Of a DNA stretch of 64,000 bases, positions 1 to 13,545 are shown piece after piece (the first letter of the stretch is position 1; every line of letters starts with the position of its first letter). Below the pieces are notes generated by a model. It had not been told where the DNA came from and searched no databases. It saw only the letters and a list, made by a program, of their open reading frames with translations. Location of the stretch: the NCBI GenBank assembly GCA_030407085.1, contig CM059584.1, positions 142,280,001-142,344,000 of the forward strand, given 5' to 3'. The DNA is from Trichopria drosophilae. Taxonomy: Eukaryota; Arthropoda; Insecta; Hymenoptera; Diapriidae. The position numbers were made by a program, and so were the translations under genes.

Positions 1-511
1 TCACGAAGACACACCGCAACAGCTTAATTATATAAAGAAGAAATGTAACGCCATTTATCTAGTCCTTTTATCCTCACGAGTTTCTTCTACTTCCGATTTT
101 TATATCAGAGTTTATTTTTCACGGCGCAACAAATAGAAAACAAAGCATTTATTAAAAACAAATATTGAATAAATATTAATAAATCACTCCTGAGTCATAC
201 GACTGAATGAAAGTTAAGTTTCGGATTATTACTTGTAAAATGTGACAAAAACAGAAACATTATTTATGAACGTAAGAGTAATTTACAATTGTAAAGGAAA
301 TTTGTTTGTATCATAACTAAAATGTATGTACTACTAGTAAAAATTACGTAAAATCTAGTATTACCTCAAGATGCATTGTTGCTTACTTGTTAAATAAACA
401 AGCCTGGAAAAATAGTGCATATTTTACCCCCTTCTATTTGCCTAATAATATAGTTTGCAGTTTATTCCTTAGCACGCCTTTCCATTATTATCATAATAAT
501 TAAAAAGATGA
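1..511. other. AT-rich non-coding DNA
   Basis: A/T-dominated sequence. I see no open frame, RNA gene, repeat pair or splice-site arrangement that I can support. Confidence 0.6.
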
Positions 512-875
512 TAACAATATTTGGTATGTAGTTTAATATAAAAATGCTTTTCAATAATAAAACTTGAGCTCTCATTAAATCTGCACATTTAATAAACACA
601 TTCAAAAACTCATTTTAATACCATATTGACTCGTTTTTATTAATGTTTAAAAGAGTTTTCTGGTCAATTTCACGTCACCTTTATTAAAAAAAAACTTGAA
701 ATAACGTTTGTTTTTCGAATAAAACGAAATTAATATTACCATTTGCTCCAATAACAAACAAAAACAAATGTGTAAAATGCACAGCAGGAAAAAGTACGTA
801 CAGCATCTGAATTCTGTATAAAGCAAAACGTGCAATTACAAACAATAGTAATTAACTATTAAAATAGTCATTGCA
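512..875. repeat. Left arm of long inverted repeat IR-1
   Basis: The reverse complement of this stretch aligns with about 2665-3032. Shared blocks include a stretch containing AAATTGACCAGAAAACT and another containing GTTAATTACTA. In the best-aligned 150 bases the arms differ at about 27 positions, so they are old copies. A minus-strand open frame at 647-835 lies inside the arm. The differences fall evenly on codon positions 1, 2 and 3 (9, 10 and 8), and one T-tract differs by one base, so coding constraint between the copies is not supported. The arm edges are approximate. I saw no terminal motif or target duplication, so the element class is unknown. Confidence 0.8.
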
Positions 876-2664
876 AAACGATTGAAAATCATTATGAAAG
901 TAACATTCTGAAAATAAACAAAAATCGAAACTTAGTAGCTTATGATATACTTACAAAAGTGAATAATGATCCTAAATCATTAAATTTATAATAAGTTTAA
1001 CATTTCAAGTAATATATACAAACTTCTTTGGCCATAACTTTTACAAAACCTAAAATAGAAAATAGAAAAATGGGAATAAATTATGATTGAAACTGCATCG
1101 CTCGAAAATAGACCGTAAAAATTATAATGTAACTAAATTGTAACCTGTCCTGGAGAAGATATGTAAGTGGTCGATACGTCGATAAATATATTTATTCGGT
1201 TAGGAAATCAGACTTGGTTTACCATCCATACGAAAAAAATTACCAGCGAAACGACGAAAGCATAGTTGAAGATACTTGCACTGCATTTACCACAATGAAT
1301 CATCTTGTTAAAAGTTATAGTTCAATATTAGATCACAATATCTTATGAAATGTTTATGTCAAACTTATTAGCACTGAATAATAAAATGGATAATATAAGT
1401 ATCCTTATATATCATTGAAAATCTGACTATTACTGCTAGTGCCAGAATTTGCAGTGACCACGAAACTGCCACTAATATTTTAAATAACTACACGAATGTC
1501 TTCGAAAATAGATCCAAAACATTGGTATTACGCATTCTTATTTTCATAAAAAATTAGACACATTCAGACTATTAGTTTTCAAAGATTGCTACTGTAATTA
1601 CCAAATTCTCGCAGGAAATTAGAATTCTTATTTTCAAATCTGATTTTAGCTTACCCTACGCCACTCATATTAATCAATGTTGTCTTTTTCTAGTGTAAGT
1701 TTACATTTTGCTCATTACAGAGAACATAAGCTTTTAAAATAAAACAATTAAATTTCAAATATTTTTATTATTTTTCCAAACAAGAAGAAGTTGTTTATTC
1801 TGCACTTATTTCTGAAAAGACACTAAAAATACTTCATGCAAACATAAAATGTAGTCGACAAAGAATATGTTTGAAAGTGGAGCTTCACATTGACGAAACA
1901 TCCCTTTGGTAGAAATTTAAAATCTCTACCTCATTTCTTTACCGAGTTATCGCTTCGATGCTATATTTCGATCTGCTCAACTTTCTTATGCCGAACACGA
2001 GTATCCAATTCTTCTTCCACCTAGGCGATTAGTTTTATCAGTGACAAATGTTTGTTCAAAAAGTCATGAGCAATTGCTTCCCTCGGCGGCTCTTGTTCAA
2101 TTTTCATTCCGGAAAATTTGGAATATTCGATAGTGAAGTAGTCGATAACGTCCGACTACTAAGTCAGAGTAAAATCACATTCGTTTGATGTAGTTATTTT
2201 TCATACTTTGGTATAATTTTTTCATACATTTCTAGACTTCTTTTATGTAGTGACAAATTATATATCATAAAACGTTTCACGATTTATGATGCAATAAATT
2301 TTCATAAATAGTTTTCGAATAGTTCTTGTCTAAAAGGAATAATCACATGTTAATTCAAATAGGTTTCTAGCAGGAATCACATATAGTCTATCGATTGAAA
2401 GTAAAAACATTCTGATTCGGTTTAATTTATTGTAAACTAAATTAAACACTATCAATTTAAGTTTTTTCCGTGAATGTAGTTTAGAATTTCTGGTGAAAGA
2501 AATTTCCAAAATTCTGCAGTTATCTGTAGAATTTAAATTATAGAACTGACAGCATAAAGTAGTACTTTGAACGAAATATAAATCTACAAAATTCTTCATA
2601 ATTTAATAATAACATTTATAATATAATATGCGATATTAAATAAAACAGTAAGTGACTAAAATAA
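876..2664. other. AT-rich spacer between IR-1 arms
   Basis: About 1.8 kb of AT-rich DNA separates the two arms. It could be the body of an element whose ends are the arms, or unrelated DNA between two inverted insertions. I see no transposase-like frame. A small perfect hairpin lies at 2137-2160 (AGTAGTCG and CGACTACT, 8-bp arms). Confidence 0.5.
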
Positions 2665-3032
2665 AGCATCATATGTTTAAATAGTTAATTACTAATAATT
2701 GCGTGTTTTTCTTTTTATAGAATTCATAAGCTACGTACTTTTTCCGGCTGCGTATTTTACAAGTTTATTTTCGGTTATTATTGAAGTAGATGGTACCATT
2801 AATTTCGTTTCATTTGAAATGCAAACATTAATTCAAATTTTCTTTTATAAAAGTGACGCGAAATTGACCAGAAAACTGTATATTAATGAAAACGAGTCAA
2901 CATGGTGATGAAATGAGTTTTTGAAATGCTCGGTTTATTAAATGTGTACATTTAATGAGAGCAAAAGTTTTATCATTCAAAAGCATTTCAGAGGATTGTT
3001 TTATATTAAGCTGCCATCACACATATTATTTT
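2665..3032. repeat. Right arm of long inverted repeat IR-1
   Basis: Inverted counterpart of 512-875. It keeps an open frame (2699-2908) and a pyrimidine-rich stretch ending in TAG just before the best-conserved block, which resembles a 3' splice site and is also present in the other arm. Substitutions between the arms are not concentrated at third codon positions, so I treat it as a non-coding repeat or a dead exon pair, not as a gene. Confidence 0.8.
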
Positions 3033-6000
3033 TTTCTTCTAGAGTAGGTGTGTCAATAAATTTTGTTACATTTTGGTAACAAGGTTATTGTTTGTTGTGA
3101 AAACTTCAGGAGAAGTTTTCTTGTAAATAAGCTAAAAAAATTGTTTAGCTTTCCATTACTAAAAGAAATAATATCTATGCTATTCTTAAACATTCTTCTC
3201 TTCTTAATTGTTCACTTTGCTTCTGCTTTGGCAGCTTTTAAATATAATGATAACAAAATTAACTTTCATCTTAAATACCAAGCGATGAGACTAAAACGAT
3301 AGTTAATATTTGTGATTTCTACAACAATTATGTTGTATAAATATTTTATGTTGCATTTGTCTTATCCATCGAAGTTATCTATGTGATGTAAAGTTTGTAT
3401 GTTAAAGAAATTTACGCGGCTCAATGCAAAGGGAAAAAGGTTTAATGGTAAAACCAGATTTCAGAATACAGAAATTGGTAAATAACAATACGTAAATTGT
3501 GGGACATTTTTTTATTGTAATTAAGGTTTTTCAGCGGGTCTTTGCGATTATCGACTGGTCTAGTTTGATTAAAAAGCACGAATAAACTGAAATAAAGGGC
3601 AAATTATTATTACTTATTGGTATGTGTCCGATTTTCCAACAGAAGCAGGTAAGTACTTTTCTTATCTCGATTTTTTTTAGCCTATTATACAAATTATTTC
3701 AGGCCAAATGGTAGTCAATGGGTACCTTTCCTATTGCTATGAAATCTGTTGTGATGCTTTTGTAAACCGAGTGGTACAGATTTTTCATCCTGTCGCTATC
3801 TGGATTTTTTTAATATATATCATATCGGTGAACAATTGGTTTCTTCTTAAAATTTACTATTCATATTATAATTTGAAATCATAAAATCCGAAGATTATTT
3901 TTAACTATGCTTCTATTCTTGATCTGACCATTTACGTCAAAATGCTTTTCCGCTGACTGGATTAAAATTAAGAAACTTAATACATAAATGGAATTTTTAC
4001 ATTTAATTTGTTATGCTTCGTGCAAACTATTTATATTAATATACTTTACTATTTATATAGCAACTACTAGCTAGTTAAATACTCTGGCCTACAAAATATA
4101 GTTGATAATCTGACCAAGTGATTAGAATATCTCTTAACTGGTTGTGTTTTAGTATTTTTTTTAATAATAAGTAGATTTTTTGGAAATACTTTTCTGAAAT
4201 ATATATTCTGATTTGAACTGACCTCCATTTGTTTATTGATTTATTGTGCTGATTCTCTGTAATTGATTATTGGTGGACGTGAGGGTATGAATATTCATAT
4301 TTATCGTAGTACATATATTTATCTAATCTTTAGTTTTATTTATAAATTATAACATTTGCTGCAATGGGCATATTAAAGAATTTAAATAAAGACGTGTAAC
4401 TTATAAAATTGTTTTGTATGTGATTAATTAATTGTTTCACTACTCTTAAAATAGAATGCATTACAATTACAATTGAATGCTAAAATACGGCGAATGTCTA
4501 CAAAATAATTAATTTTGTCTCTCCGAGCTATACCGAATGATAATTATTCTGGACTCTATATGCTTAAAAAATATTCCGCTTAAGCTCCGTTAATTTCTAT
4601 TAACATTTGTTTATCACATCATGTCTAATATGCAAAAATATAATCGCTAATAACTTTTCTCACAAGTATACTATTTTTTAAATTCCTTTATGAAGAAGTA
4701 ACCCAAATTCGGGAAAATCTGTTCGTCAATGGTATTACCGAGAGATATCTTTAATTAAGCTATCATCGTTGTTTCTAGAAAACAGGGTCTTTTTATACAT
4801 TTTTAATGTCCTCTTAAAGGGTTAAAGAGCTATTTACGCATACAATTAATAACATAAGTATTTTTAAATATGAACAATTTACATTAAATTAATCCTGCAG
4901 TTTATGGTACATTTTCACAATTATTTCAAAAGTAACAAGTACAGAACAATCTTTTCCAACCCATGCATAAAAATGTCTTTTGTAAAAAGCGAACGTCGGA
5001 AATTGGAAGATATTCGACATAATGTCGCTATTACACAGGCGTTTCGAACCCTACTTAATTTACAGGATAATAGGGGTCGCCCTAGCAAGCGATGTTACTT
5101 CGTTGCATAAAATTAGCGCGTTGAAGCCCAGCTCGTTACCTGAACTATACCGTATTTCCAAAAACATGCAAACCTAAGTAATTTTTCTGTACGTGAGGGT
5201 AAATTTAGTTTTTTTTTTCATGACAAGGCAAATATTCATTTTACGACCAAGAATAAGGGACTGTAAAAGAGCCGCTTCTCTTGATCTCTGGTAGTTTTTC
5301 GAGCTTTTGTTTCGAAAGGGCGAATTAATATGCCTTTGTACCGGGAATGCGACAATTTGAAGAGAATTTTGTTCAACGACTTGTTTAGTTTTGAGGTCAT
5401 GGAATTTTGTATGCTCTGTTAATTTGTACGCAGTGTTCCACAGTAGCTAGACATTTAACAAGATGTTAAACATGAATTTTCATTCCTTCTTTTGAATCGT
5501 GAGAAATATGATTTTTTCAAACACCAATTTCGTTTCAGTAGTGAAATTTTTATTTCTCAATTTTCGTCCTGATTTTGATAAAGAGAAGATGTGTATTAAT
5601 TGATTTTGACAAAAAACAAATAAAATATTATATTTCTGTAAGTATTTGATTATGATGGCACAGGCATGAAGTGCCTGATATCTGTTTAATCTGGTTTAAA
5701 GATACGACATTTAATTAAATTTGTCTAGATGCTACGTCGACCGGCAAACACTCTCATATAATAAACCGTAAAAAGATTGCATGCAATTTAACTGAAACTG
5801 AAATTACGAGTGTTCTTTGTAAAGAGGTCCTTTCAAAAATTGTAAAGAAATTCCATTTCAACGATGACTGTAAATGCATATTTAGACAGTTATCTAATTT
5901 TCTTTTACGTTTGTAAAGCATTTTTCTACGTACATACTCATTATGTGGATGCAGAATGAAATTTCTTCACCGAGGATTCTTATCATACATGATGTACGAA

Positions 6001-8329
6001 ATTCTCATTTGTACAAACCCTACATTTAGTTACATATATTTTGAAAACTTTATTCATATTTATAATTTATGAAACATCTCTTAATATCCGCATTATAAAT
6101 AAAAAAAAATGTTGTAACATTTTATTTATGACATAAATTGTAATGGAAAAATTTATGCAGTACTCGTAAACATTTTATACTCAAAATTATTGACATATAA
6201 GTGGTTAACAGTTGTGAAGTGCCAAATATTTATTGATGGCCCTCTCGTCACAATGATTTCGAACGAGTTGAAGTGTCCAATTAAAAATATATAACTATTA
6301 TATACAAGTGGATGCAATTTTGTTACGTGGATTTATAGGAACTTTCTGTAAACAAATTATTAATTGGGAATCGTTTCACACCTAGAATGTACTAAAATGT
6401 ATACAACAGGATTTTTGTTATTATCATTATGATTTTTAAAATTATAGATATATGACAAGTGGACTAACTTTCTCTCCAATGTTTCTACGAATTTCTATAT
6501 TTGGAGAAATTTCATGAAGAATCGACTTTTTATTATTTTTGTCATTACATTATGTTCAATTATGATTTTATTATCGATATACTACTAGGAAATAACTTTG
6601 CTCGAGGCAATTTTTGAGTTGTAAACATGCCAAAGAACAAATGGCCCATATATCGTACGCATCACTCAGCTAAAATGTATGGACATGACATATCGACAGA
6701 TTGGTGTAACAATGAGCATTATTTTCCGATCGTTTGGGACATCATTTGCAATAATTATAATATTATTGGAATTTTAGTAACAAAGGATTGAGTAAGTACT
6801 CATCTGCTTACAGCAAATTCCGATTTATAGTCTGCAAGGATTAACTAGGTGATTTGGTTCGCAAAAAAATATGTTTTCTTTCAAAACTTCATTCGGTTCA
6901 CCTCTATATATATATATATATATTATCAGCCCTATTTAATAAAATTTCGATTCATTCAATCATGAAGTCCAAAAAATATTGACCCCTTTTATTGCTTTAA
7001 CGTACTTCCCTTCCATACATGAAAACATAAAGGAGCACTTACTTTGTAATTTAATTATTTCAAAGGGTTCTCTTTTTAAGTCGGAAATTTATCTACATAA
7101 ATTGGAAGTGTGTTGAAGGTACTGAACAATAAATTATCATGGACTTTAAAAGGATTGGAGATTTTATTAATATTGAATCTAGAATGGTGATAAAATTCCA
7201 TCTAATTTGTTTAAACATTTTCAATACTACATTTGTATTTTTACGGTATACTTCAACACAAAACCCGATTGATGATCTCAGTCGTTTTTTTTAAATTTAA
7301 ATGTTCTAATAATTTTCGAATTTTATGATGACAACTGAACACATAGTAAAAGTGACAGAAACATAATTTCTTAAAATGCACTGAGAGGCTACCCATCCGT
7401 CAAAGATTGGCAATTCTTCCAATCATATGAAAAAAAACATTTCTTTAAAGTTAAGTATTACACTGTTGAGAGTGTAATTTCACACATTAAGAATGAAAAT
7501 TTACGCTGTGACGAGTGTTTCAATTGTTCACTGTACCGATGGTCAATTCTCACGCCAAGAAATTTAAAGAAAAAAAAAATAATGTTCAGTAACCTAAAAA
7601 ATTATCACCACTCTGTGTAATAATATGCAACTTTATTTTTATTGCTCCCTTTCTTTAATACATTTGCTAAAACGCAATAAAACACAATGGATTTTTGCAA
7701 TTCTATTTTTGTCCAATACCTAGGTTCGACAAAAAAGAAAGTTCCGAAAATGTCTCCTCACAGGTTCAATATTCATAGATCTTATACATTAATACTTGAA
7801 AATTATAGGATGGTGGTGATTTTCATATTGAAACTCGAGGTGATTCAAAATATTGAACGGGTAGACAAAATCTGCAGAAGTACCAAGCGATAATCGTTTA
7901 GAATGATAAAAATGCCCTATACTCTTCCGCCATACTGTATTATTGAAGGAGGAAATCTCAGGTTCCGCGCGTTGTAAGCAACTGCTATAGAAGGCTCGTG
8001 ATATATTATTTCGAAATCAGCTTTCTACTTGCGAAAATAAAATAAGGCGTTATGATCCTTTACTATTCTTTAATAACCGAAGAATGTGCATCCGCCATGA
8101 TGAAAAATACTTGAAATTGTATCATGAGAATGCGATTCCCTCTTCTGGAACCGGATATGCGCTGTAAAATAAAAAATAATAAAAGTTCGGAACATATTTC
8201 TTTTTCTTAAGTAAATTTGCAAATTAATCGTTTAAATATTACTATTGCAATGAAAATGTAATGTAAGCATATAACTATTTTGCTATAGAGTGGAAGATAT
8301 CATGAAAAAATACCCAAGAAATTTGTTCA
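3033..8329. other. AT-rich non-coding DNA
   Basis: Some 5.3 kb without a recognisable gene. Open frames at 4904-5110 and 7687-7893 are within chance length and match nothing I recognise. A lone TTAACCCTTTAA-like motif at about 4815-4828 resembles a TTAA-type transposon end, but I found no partner. Confidence 0.55.
6905..6924. repeat. (TA)n microsatellite
   Basis: About ten uninterrupted TA units in AT-rich DNA. Confidence 0.9.
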
Positions 8330-8900
8330 TATTAATTCCGCTGCCGCACGTATTTTTACTTAAAAAAAAGCTCTGCATTCGAATATCGAAAGGCGCAAAA
8401 AAGCGTCGATTTTCTCGGCTAGCAACTTTCGAGTTTCGCGAGTTCTAAATTAACGCGAATTATTCGCATGCTGCAAACAAACTGAACGTGACCGGGGAGC
8501 AAATTATTGTGTTGAATGTATTAATCGCGCGACGCATAAAACTGCGCGTCACGAACACATCTGTCGATTTAATAGGTTATTTTTACTATCGGCGATAATT
8601 GTCGCGCATGTTTTTCAAGCGTAAACAGTGCACTGGTCCAACGAATTTCGGTATTGATTATTGTACAGTGCTGTAGAGCGACCGGAAGAATTTGTTTATG
8701 CTAATTTGTCGATGCGAATCAATGGCGTTTTAATGAGTGGCGAGTGCGAACTGGGTAGACAGTTTATGAAACTGCGGCGGTCAGGAATATATCCCTGGTT
8801 TAAAACATTATTTCACCGCAAACATGAAGTAATTATTAGTTTTCGTAACGAATGTTCACGGCAATATTGAAGTGGACGTGATTAATGGCAACAAATGGAA
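8330..8900. other. GC-rich island A, candidate conserved non-coding DNA
   Basis: A sharp rise in G+C and in CpG dinucleotides against the AT-rich flanks, with clusters such as AATCGCGCGACGC near 8523. A 69-codon frame (8661-8870) lies inside but matches no family I know, and frames lengthen automatically where stop codons are rarer. The likely interpretations are a regulatory or conserved non-coding element, or a diverged exon. Sequence alone cannot choose between them. Confidence 0.45.
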
Positions 8901-10170
8901 GCCAGCCGATGTTAATGTTTTTTTGATACGTGCATTTATAAATTCTATTTACTTATTTTGAATGTTTCGTAGCAGCACAACTCACTTAAATATTCAATGC
9001 TTTGAGATTCGCTGCTATAGGGAAAACGTATGCTAGAGATTTCCTCTGACACATTGAAGTCCTCTATTTAGTTGATGTGGAAGTGGTATATCTGCACATA
9101 TCCAGATTGAAATGTTGTTCTTAAGTCATATTTCATTTTGGTTGGGTCTAGTTTGGTTATTATATTTGATATTTCCTGATGAAGAAAAACGAAGAGATTT
9201 TAAAAGTTCATCCACTTGTTTTATTACTAAGGAAGCTTTCGGTACTGAATCTATTTCTGAATTCACATATATTGAATATACGTTATAGCTTTGCTAATCT
9301 TTTGAACCTATTGCATACGTCTTAATTGTTGTTAGGTTCATCTGTGGCTTAAAAGAAGCGAAATCACGTCCCTCAGTTTCTTCTGTAACTCAATTAGCAA
9401 CCTTTCCTTAAGCATACGCATTAATTTATATGTCCTCGGGTCGTTCACGATCATTGAAGTTTTCCTGAACTTTCTGATCTTTGTGCCAGTAACAAGGAAC
9501 GCTTAAAGCCGAAGGAACCAAGTTGCAAACTTGAACTCTAGTCTCACTTACCCTATACACGTCTGACACCTAGTTCCTTCCACCACTGAATTTCCGTAGT
9601 TTCTAAAGAAAACTTTATCTTCGCCCACTGTCCAGTAACAATGTTAAAGGCGATGGATGCACTGACGGTTAGTGCTGTGATCATGATGTTAATTAGAGTC
9701 CGAGTATGCCTGATTTTGTGCGTTCTATAGCAAAGCTCGTCTATTAATAAATTATTGTAAAATATACATGGACCTCGTTCTTTATTTTCTATTTCAAAAC
9801 AAGGGTGTATAATTTTATTTTGCACCATGAGTATATTTGCATGATGAGTGCATTTTATCCATTGCATAACACAATACAACTATTCTTTGAATCATAATCG
9901 TTGGTAACTGCTGATGAAGATATACGAAGAATGTTTTTTTGTGTTATTATGTTTATTTGAATATTAAGTTGGAACAGCAAAAAGAAGCGATAGGGCGAAG
10001 AGCCTACCTGATTCAAGGAAATGTTTCCATCTTATACGAATGTTTACATATATGATGAACTTTTCGTAATACGCTAGAATAATATACATTGATAAATAAA
10101 GTATTTTCTATTTACGTTTAATTCCTTTTTACTACAATGCTTACGCTTGTAAACTACAAATTCAATTAAT
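8901..10170. other. Non-coding stretch with one chance-length frame
   Basis: A minus-strand frame at 9553-9879 (108 codons) begins at TTG, has no domain I recognise, and is not flanked by convincing splice sites. I do not call it a gene. No repeats are evident. Confidence 0.45.
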
Positions 10171-10800
10171 AGCGTCCCATACCACTTAAAGTGGTCCCCC
10201 AGACCTCAGTCCTAAGATATCTACAAAAAGACCTCCTGAAGAGGTCTTAAATATGATAATCTATAAAACGAGCTCTTAAAGATGTCTTACTTAGGACTTC
10301 TTAAAATCGTAATCTCGAAGAGGTCTTAGTTTGAGGTCGCAAGGTATTTACCTCATATGCAGACCGATAGATTACAAGCTGCACTTACCAAATAAGTGCC
10401 TTTACGATATTTTGCCAGTGTTATTACAGTTTTGTATTATTATTGCTTGTTCCTTTTCTATTGAACCTAATCACCATCCAATATATAAACATACAAACGG
10501 AAAAAAGTAACTCAGGTAAAAAGTATATAAATTAATAATTACGGTACAAAAATAGAATATATAATTGTCAGAAATTTTCTTTTTATTTTTATTATTTATT
10601 TTATGTGTCAAAACTCTCAAATAAGACCTCTTTTCTAACACCTCATATTTGAGAAGGTTGTAAAACTCTTAAAATCGACGCATAAGTCTTCTTAAAGACC
10701 ACTTTAAGAGCTCTTTCTGATAAGTATTTAAGACATCTTACCATTTTTAGGACTTCTTAAAGAACTCTTCAAGACGTCTTTTTGCTGTTTGGGATAGAAC
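10171..10800. mobile_element. Degenerate TIR element with subterminal repeats
   Basis: The two ends are inverted relatives. The left part from about 10208 and the reverse complement of the right part to about 10795 share CAAAAAGAC followed by a TCNTGAAGAG block, and the right end reads GCTGTTTGGGA. Both flanks are packed with variants of AAGACCTCTTAAA in both orientations, typical of subterminal repeats in non-autonomous DNA transposons. The arms span roughly 10208-10330 and 10670-10795. There is no open frame for a transposase. I could not define a target duplication, so the superfamily is unassigned. Confidence 0.65.
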
Positions 10801-11799
10801 ATGTACCATGTGTATGTTGAATATACTTTGCTCACGTGGCAGTTTTTACGCTCCCGGCACCCGGATGTTAATGCACGAATAAATTTAGTACGTTACTATA
10901 TTTCGCATTTTTTGACCATTTTGAATGGGATAAATTTATGGAGCTGTACAGTAAAATTTCCCCTTAGTTAGATCTAATTTGTCCATAGAATGGAATGAAT
11001 GGAGATTCATTGTCCACTTGGCAGACAAACATTTTCAAATAATGTTCTTACATATTCTCTCTACGACATAGAACCTGTTTATTGATGTCATAAATGGAAA
11101 GAGTAAAAAAAAGTAAAAAAAGATACCATGATATTTTCATTTGTGAATTGGTACAGATCTTTAAAAATGAGCGTCCTAGTCGTTAGTTTTATAAAAAATG
11201 TACTAACAGCAAAACAGAAATTCTGTCTAGAGTAGTTTGCTACAAGAAATCTATCGATTTTTAATAATCTCTCTTGGATAAATCCTTTCATCAAAATCGA
11301 CTAATTTAGATATCTTGTTATATAATTTTTTAGGATTATGTATGTTGTAGACTACATATTTCCTATTTTGTTTGTAAGATGTAAATTATAAATTTGTCAG
11401 TTGTGTATATTACAAATATTTTCGTCAGGTCTAAGCCACGGAGAGTATAGACAAGAATGAAACGCCAGACAGAGATTCTATCTGAATTTTCCGTCGAGAT
11501 AATGTCTTTTTTAAAAATGCCCGTTGAAGATTCGCTAACGACCATCGAACAATTTGTAAAAAGAACGATGACATATTTAAAATAACATCTCAAAAAAACT
11601 AATCGGAAATATATAGTTATGACATACATCCATGACTTTATGAAAAATCCCTATTCAAAAGTAGCATTCAACGCCGTTGTTAATTTCAACGACTTCTTCT
11701 TGAAAATATATGAACTTTTCGAATATTCTACTTAAAATTGATAGATATCCTATTAACACCCAAAATATACTTTTGTTTGCTTTAATTTTAATCAAATAA
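10801..11799. other. AT-rich non-coding DNA
   Basis: Contains two minus-strand frames of 68 and 88 codons (11088-11294, 11363-11629) with AT-driven, hydrophobic composition and no family resemblance. Nothing else is seen. Confidence 0.5.
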
Positions 11800-11900
11800 A
11801 ATTACCTAAAAATTCGGAAATTTTTTTGTTACTCAATTTTTTCGAGTTATTAGAATATTCGGATTCGCTAAGTGCTAGAGGGATATTTTTTATTTTTCTG
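11800..11900. repeat. Fragment related to the foldback element at 51.2-52.4 kb
   Basis: Shares a block around TTTTTTCGAG then TTAGAATATT with about 51400-51480, including flanking bases on both sides (ACTCAA versus GAGCTCATCAA before the block, CGGATTC versus GGGATTC after it). It is a diverged partial copy with no visible ends. Confidence 0.5.
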
Positions 11901-13129
11901 CTTTTCCTTTTAATATTAACCCTCATAGTTATCGTATCCAACATTTTGTAAGATAATAATGTGCACTGACATACCAGTAACGTCTATATATTTATCTGTT
12001 TACGTTTATTTACATTTTTACCCAAATTAATTGACCGATAAATACCAAGAACTTCCATCTAAGAATAAATATTTGCAACTGGAATGAAGAAATGGATATA
12101 ATAATATCGAAACGACATTGTAAAAAAAATGTTTTAATACAGTTATGACTATACATATTCACAGATCTATAAATATTAAATATACAAAATAGCTCTCTCC
12201 AAGAACATCTTCAATATCTACGTTGAAACTTTATCATGATCATCGATTGTTATTAATTGCTACAATTTTATTCCTTCGACATAGTCGACTACAATCTAAA
12301 ATAATAATAAAATAGTATTATTAATTCTTAAGTCGTGGATACTGGGGAGCAGTCGTTTAAATAACCTATTATTTCTATGTTTATAGCTGAAAAGAATGCT
12401 TTTTCGAGATAACAAACTCTATTCACAATATCGAACATATGACACCTGGAGTGCTGAATTTAGAATTTTCAAATCTTAGTGAATTAGTGAATTATAGATA
12501 AGTAATGACATACAGGATCTATAAAAGTAGCATTTGCACCAAACGTACATTTATCGTACTTCTTAAAATACGATATATTAACCGTAATTTCGATGCTGTG
12601 CTTAATAACAATGCAGTTAGACAATGTTGTATAAAAAGGATTTTCTTACTACCAAGTACAATCACTGCTACATTTAGTTCAAAAGAATAATACAAAATTA
12701 CCATATTTGATATTGCAGTGTATTTAGCAAATTGAAAACAGTAAAAATTAAAATGTTAATGCGAACCTCTGAAACATTTATTTTTCAAAACTGAAATAAG
12801 AATAAGCCAAGAACTTTGTTGTAGAACGTTTGAAAGTTTCACGAAGTTTATTCCGCAGTTTGTACATTTAAAAAGTAAACTTTTTTCATTCTGCAGTAAC
12901 GAGAAGTTAGTAAAATTATTCCAATTTTGCTAAAGCTTGCGATTACAGGAAAAGCGTGCCGTTGATTCCTCGAGAACATAAAGTAATCCAGAAAGCGTGG
13001 TTGAAATTAGCTACTCGTGCTTTTTCCAGTAATTAATTTTTCTTTTTCATCAAAATTGTTTACGACTAATCTCATTGAAAATTGCATTTATTAAAAAATC
13101 ATCAACGAATTCGAAACTGTGATGTACTA
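11901..13129. other. AT-rich non-coding DNA
   Basis: No supported gene or repeat. Overlapping 61-codon frames on both strands at 12505-12704 are mutual shadows of a stop-poor patch. Confidence 0.5.
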
Positions 13130-13369
13130 AAAAAAAGTAGGAAATGCGGATTTCCGTGACGTCTCAAAACTCAATGTACCTTGCCAACCATGACGATGAT
13201 GCATTACATGTCGAGCTATGAACGAAACTCGATATTAAACGTGAGAGTGGATGGTGGAAAATTAGAGAGCTTCAATTAAAGCTCGCTTGGCTTCAGAAAA
13301 TCCGTGTTCTCATCGGGTGCGGGCGAACGTCCTTTTACAAGTGGGTGCAACGATTTCGAATGAATCGTC

Positions 13370-13421
<52 letters not shown>

Positions 13422-13545
13422 TGTAGCGCTTTTTTAACGACCCACCATCCCACCTTACACTTATTATCAAGTTTCTTTACGCGTCGTAGCCCAACAATTT
13501 CGAAAGAAAAACTTTTCACGAACTCTCCTCGAGGAATAAAAATTA
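13130..13545. other. GC-richer island B around a TA microsatellite
   Basis: CpG-containing, moderately GC-rich DNA on both sides of the TA tract. The frames through the tract, which would encode alternating isoleucine and tyrosine, are artefacts of the microsatellite. Candidate conserved or regulatory DNA by composition only. Confidence 0.35.
13373..13418. repeat. (AT)n microsatellite
   Basis: About 22 uninterrupted AT units. It is the longest simple dinucleotide tract in the window and likely length-polymorphic. Confidence 0.95.

Noticed and set aside
647..2908. Similar peptide frames in the two IR-1 arms (both ending in a KLTRKL motif) as a gene pair
   Set aside because: Differences are spread evenly over codon positions and a T-run length change breaks the frame in one arm, so the similarity is of DNA, not of a conserved protein.
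4810..4830. TTAACCCTTTAA-like piggyBac terminus
   Set aside because: No inverted partner within about 1.5 kb on either side; AT-rich words of this kind arise easily.
7107..7262. Inverted TGTGTTGAAG motifs as a small transposon
   Set aside because: Only about 14 bp of complementarity and no extension or duplication.
13276..13519. Frames encoding alternating Ile-Tyr
   Set aside because: Direct translation of the AT microsatellite.
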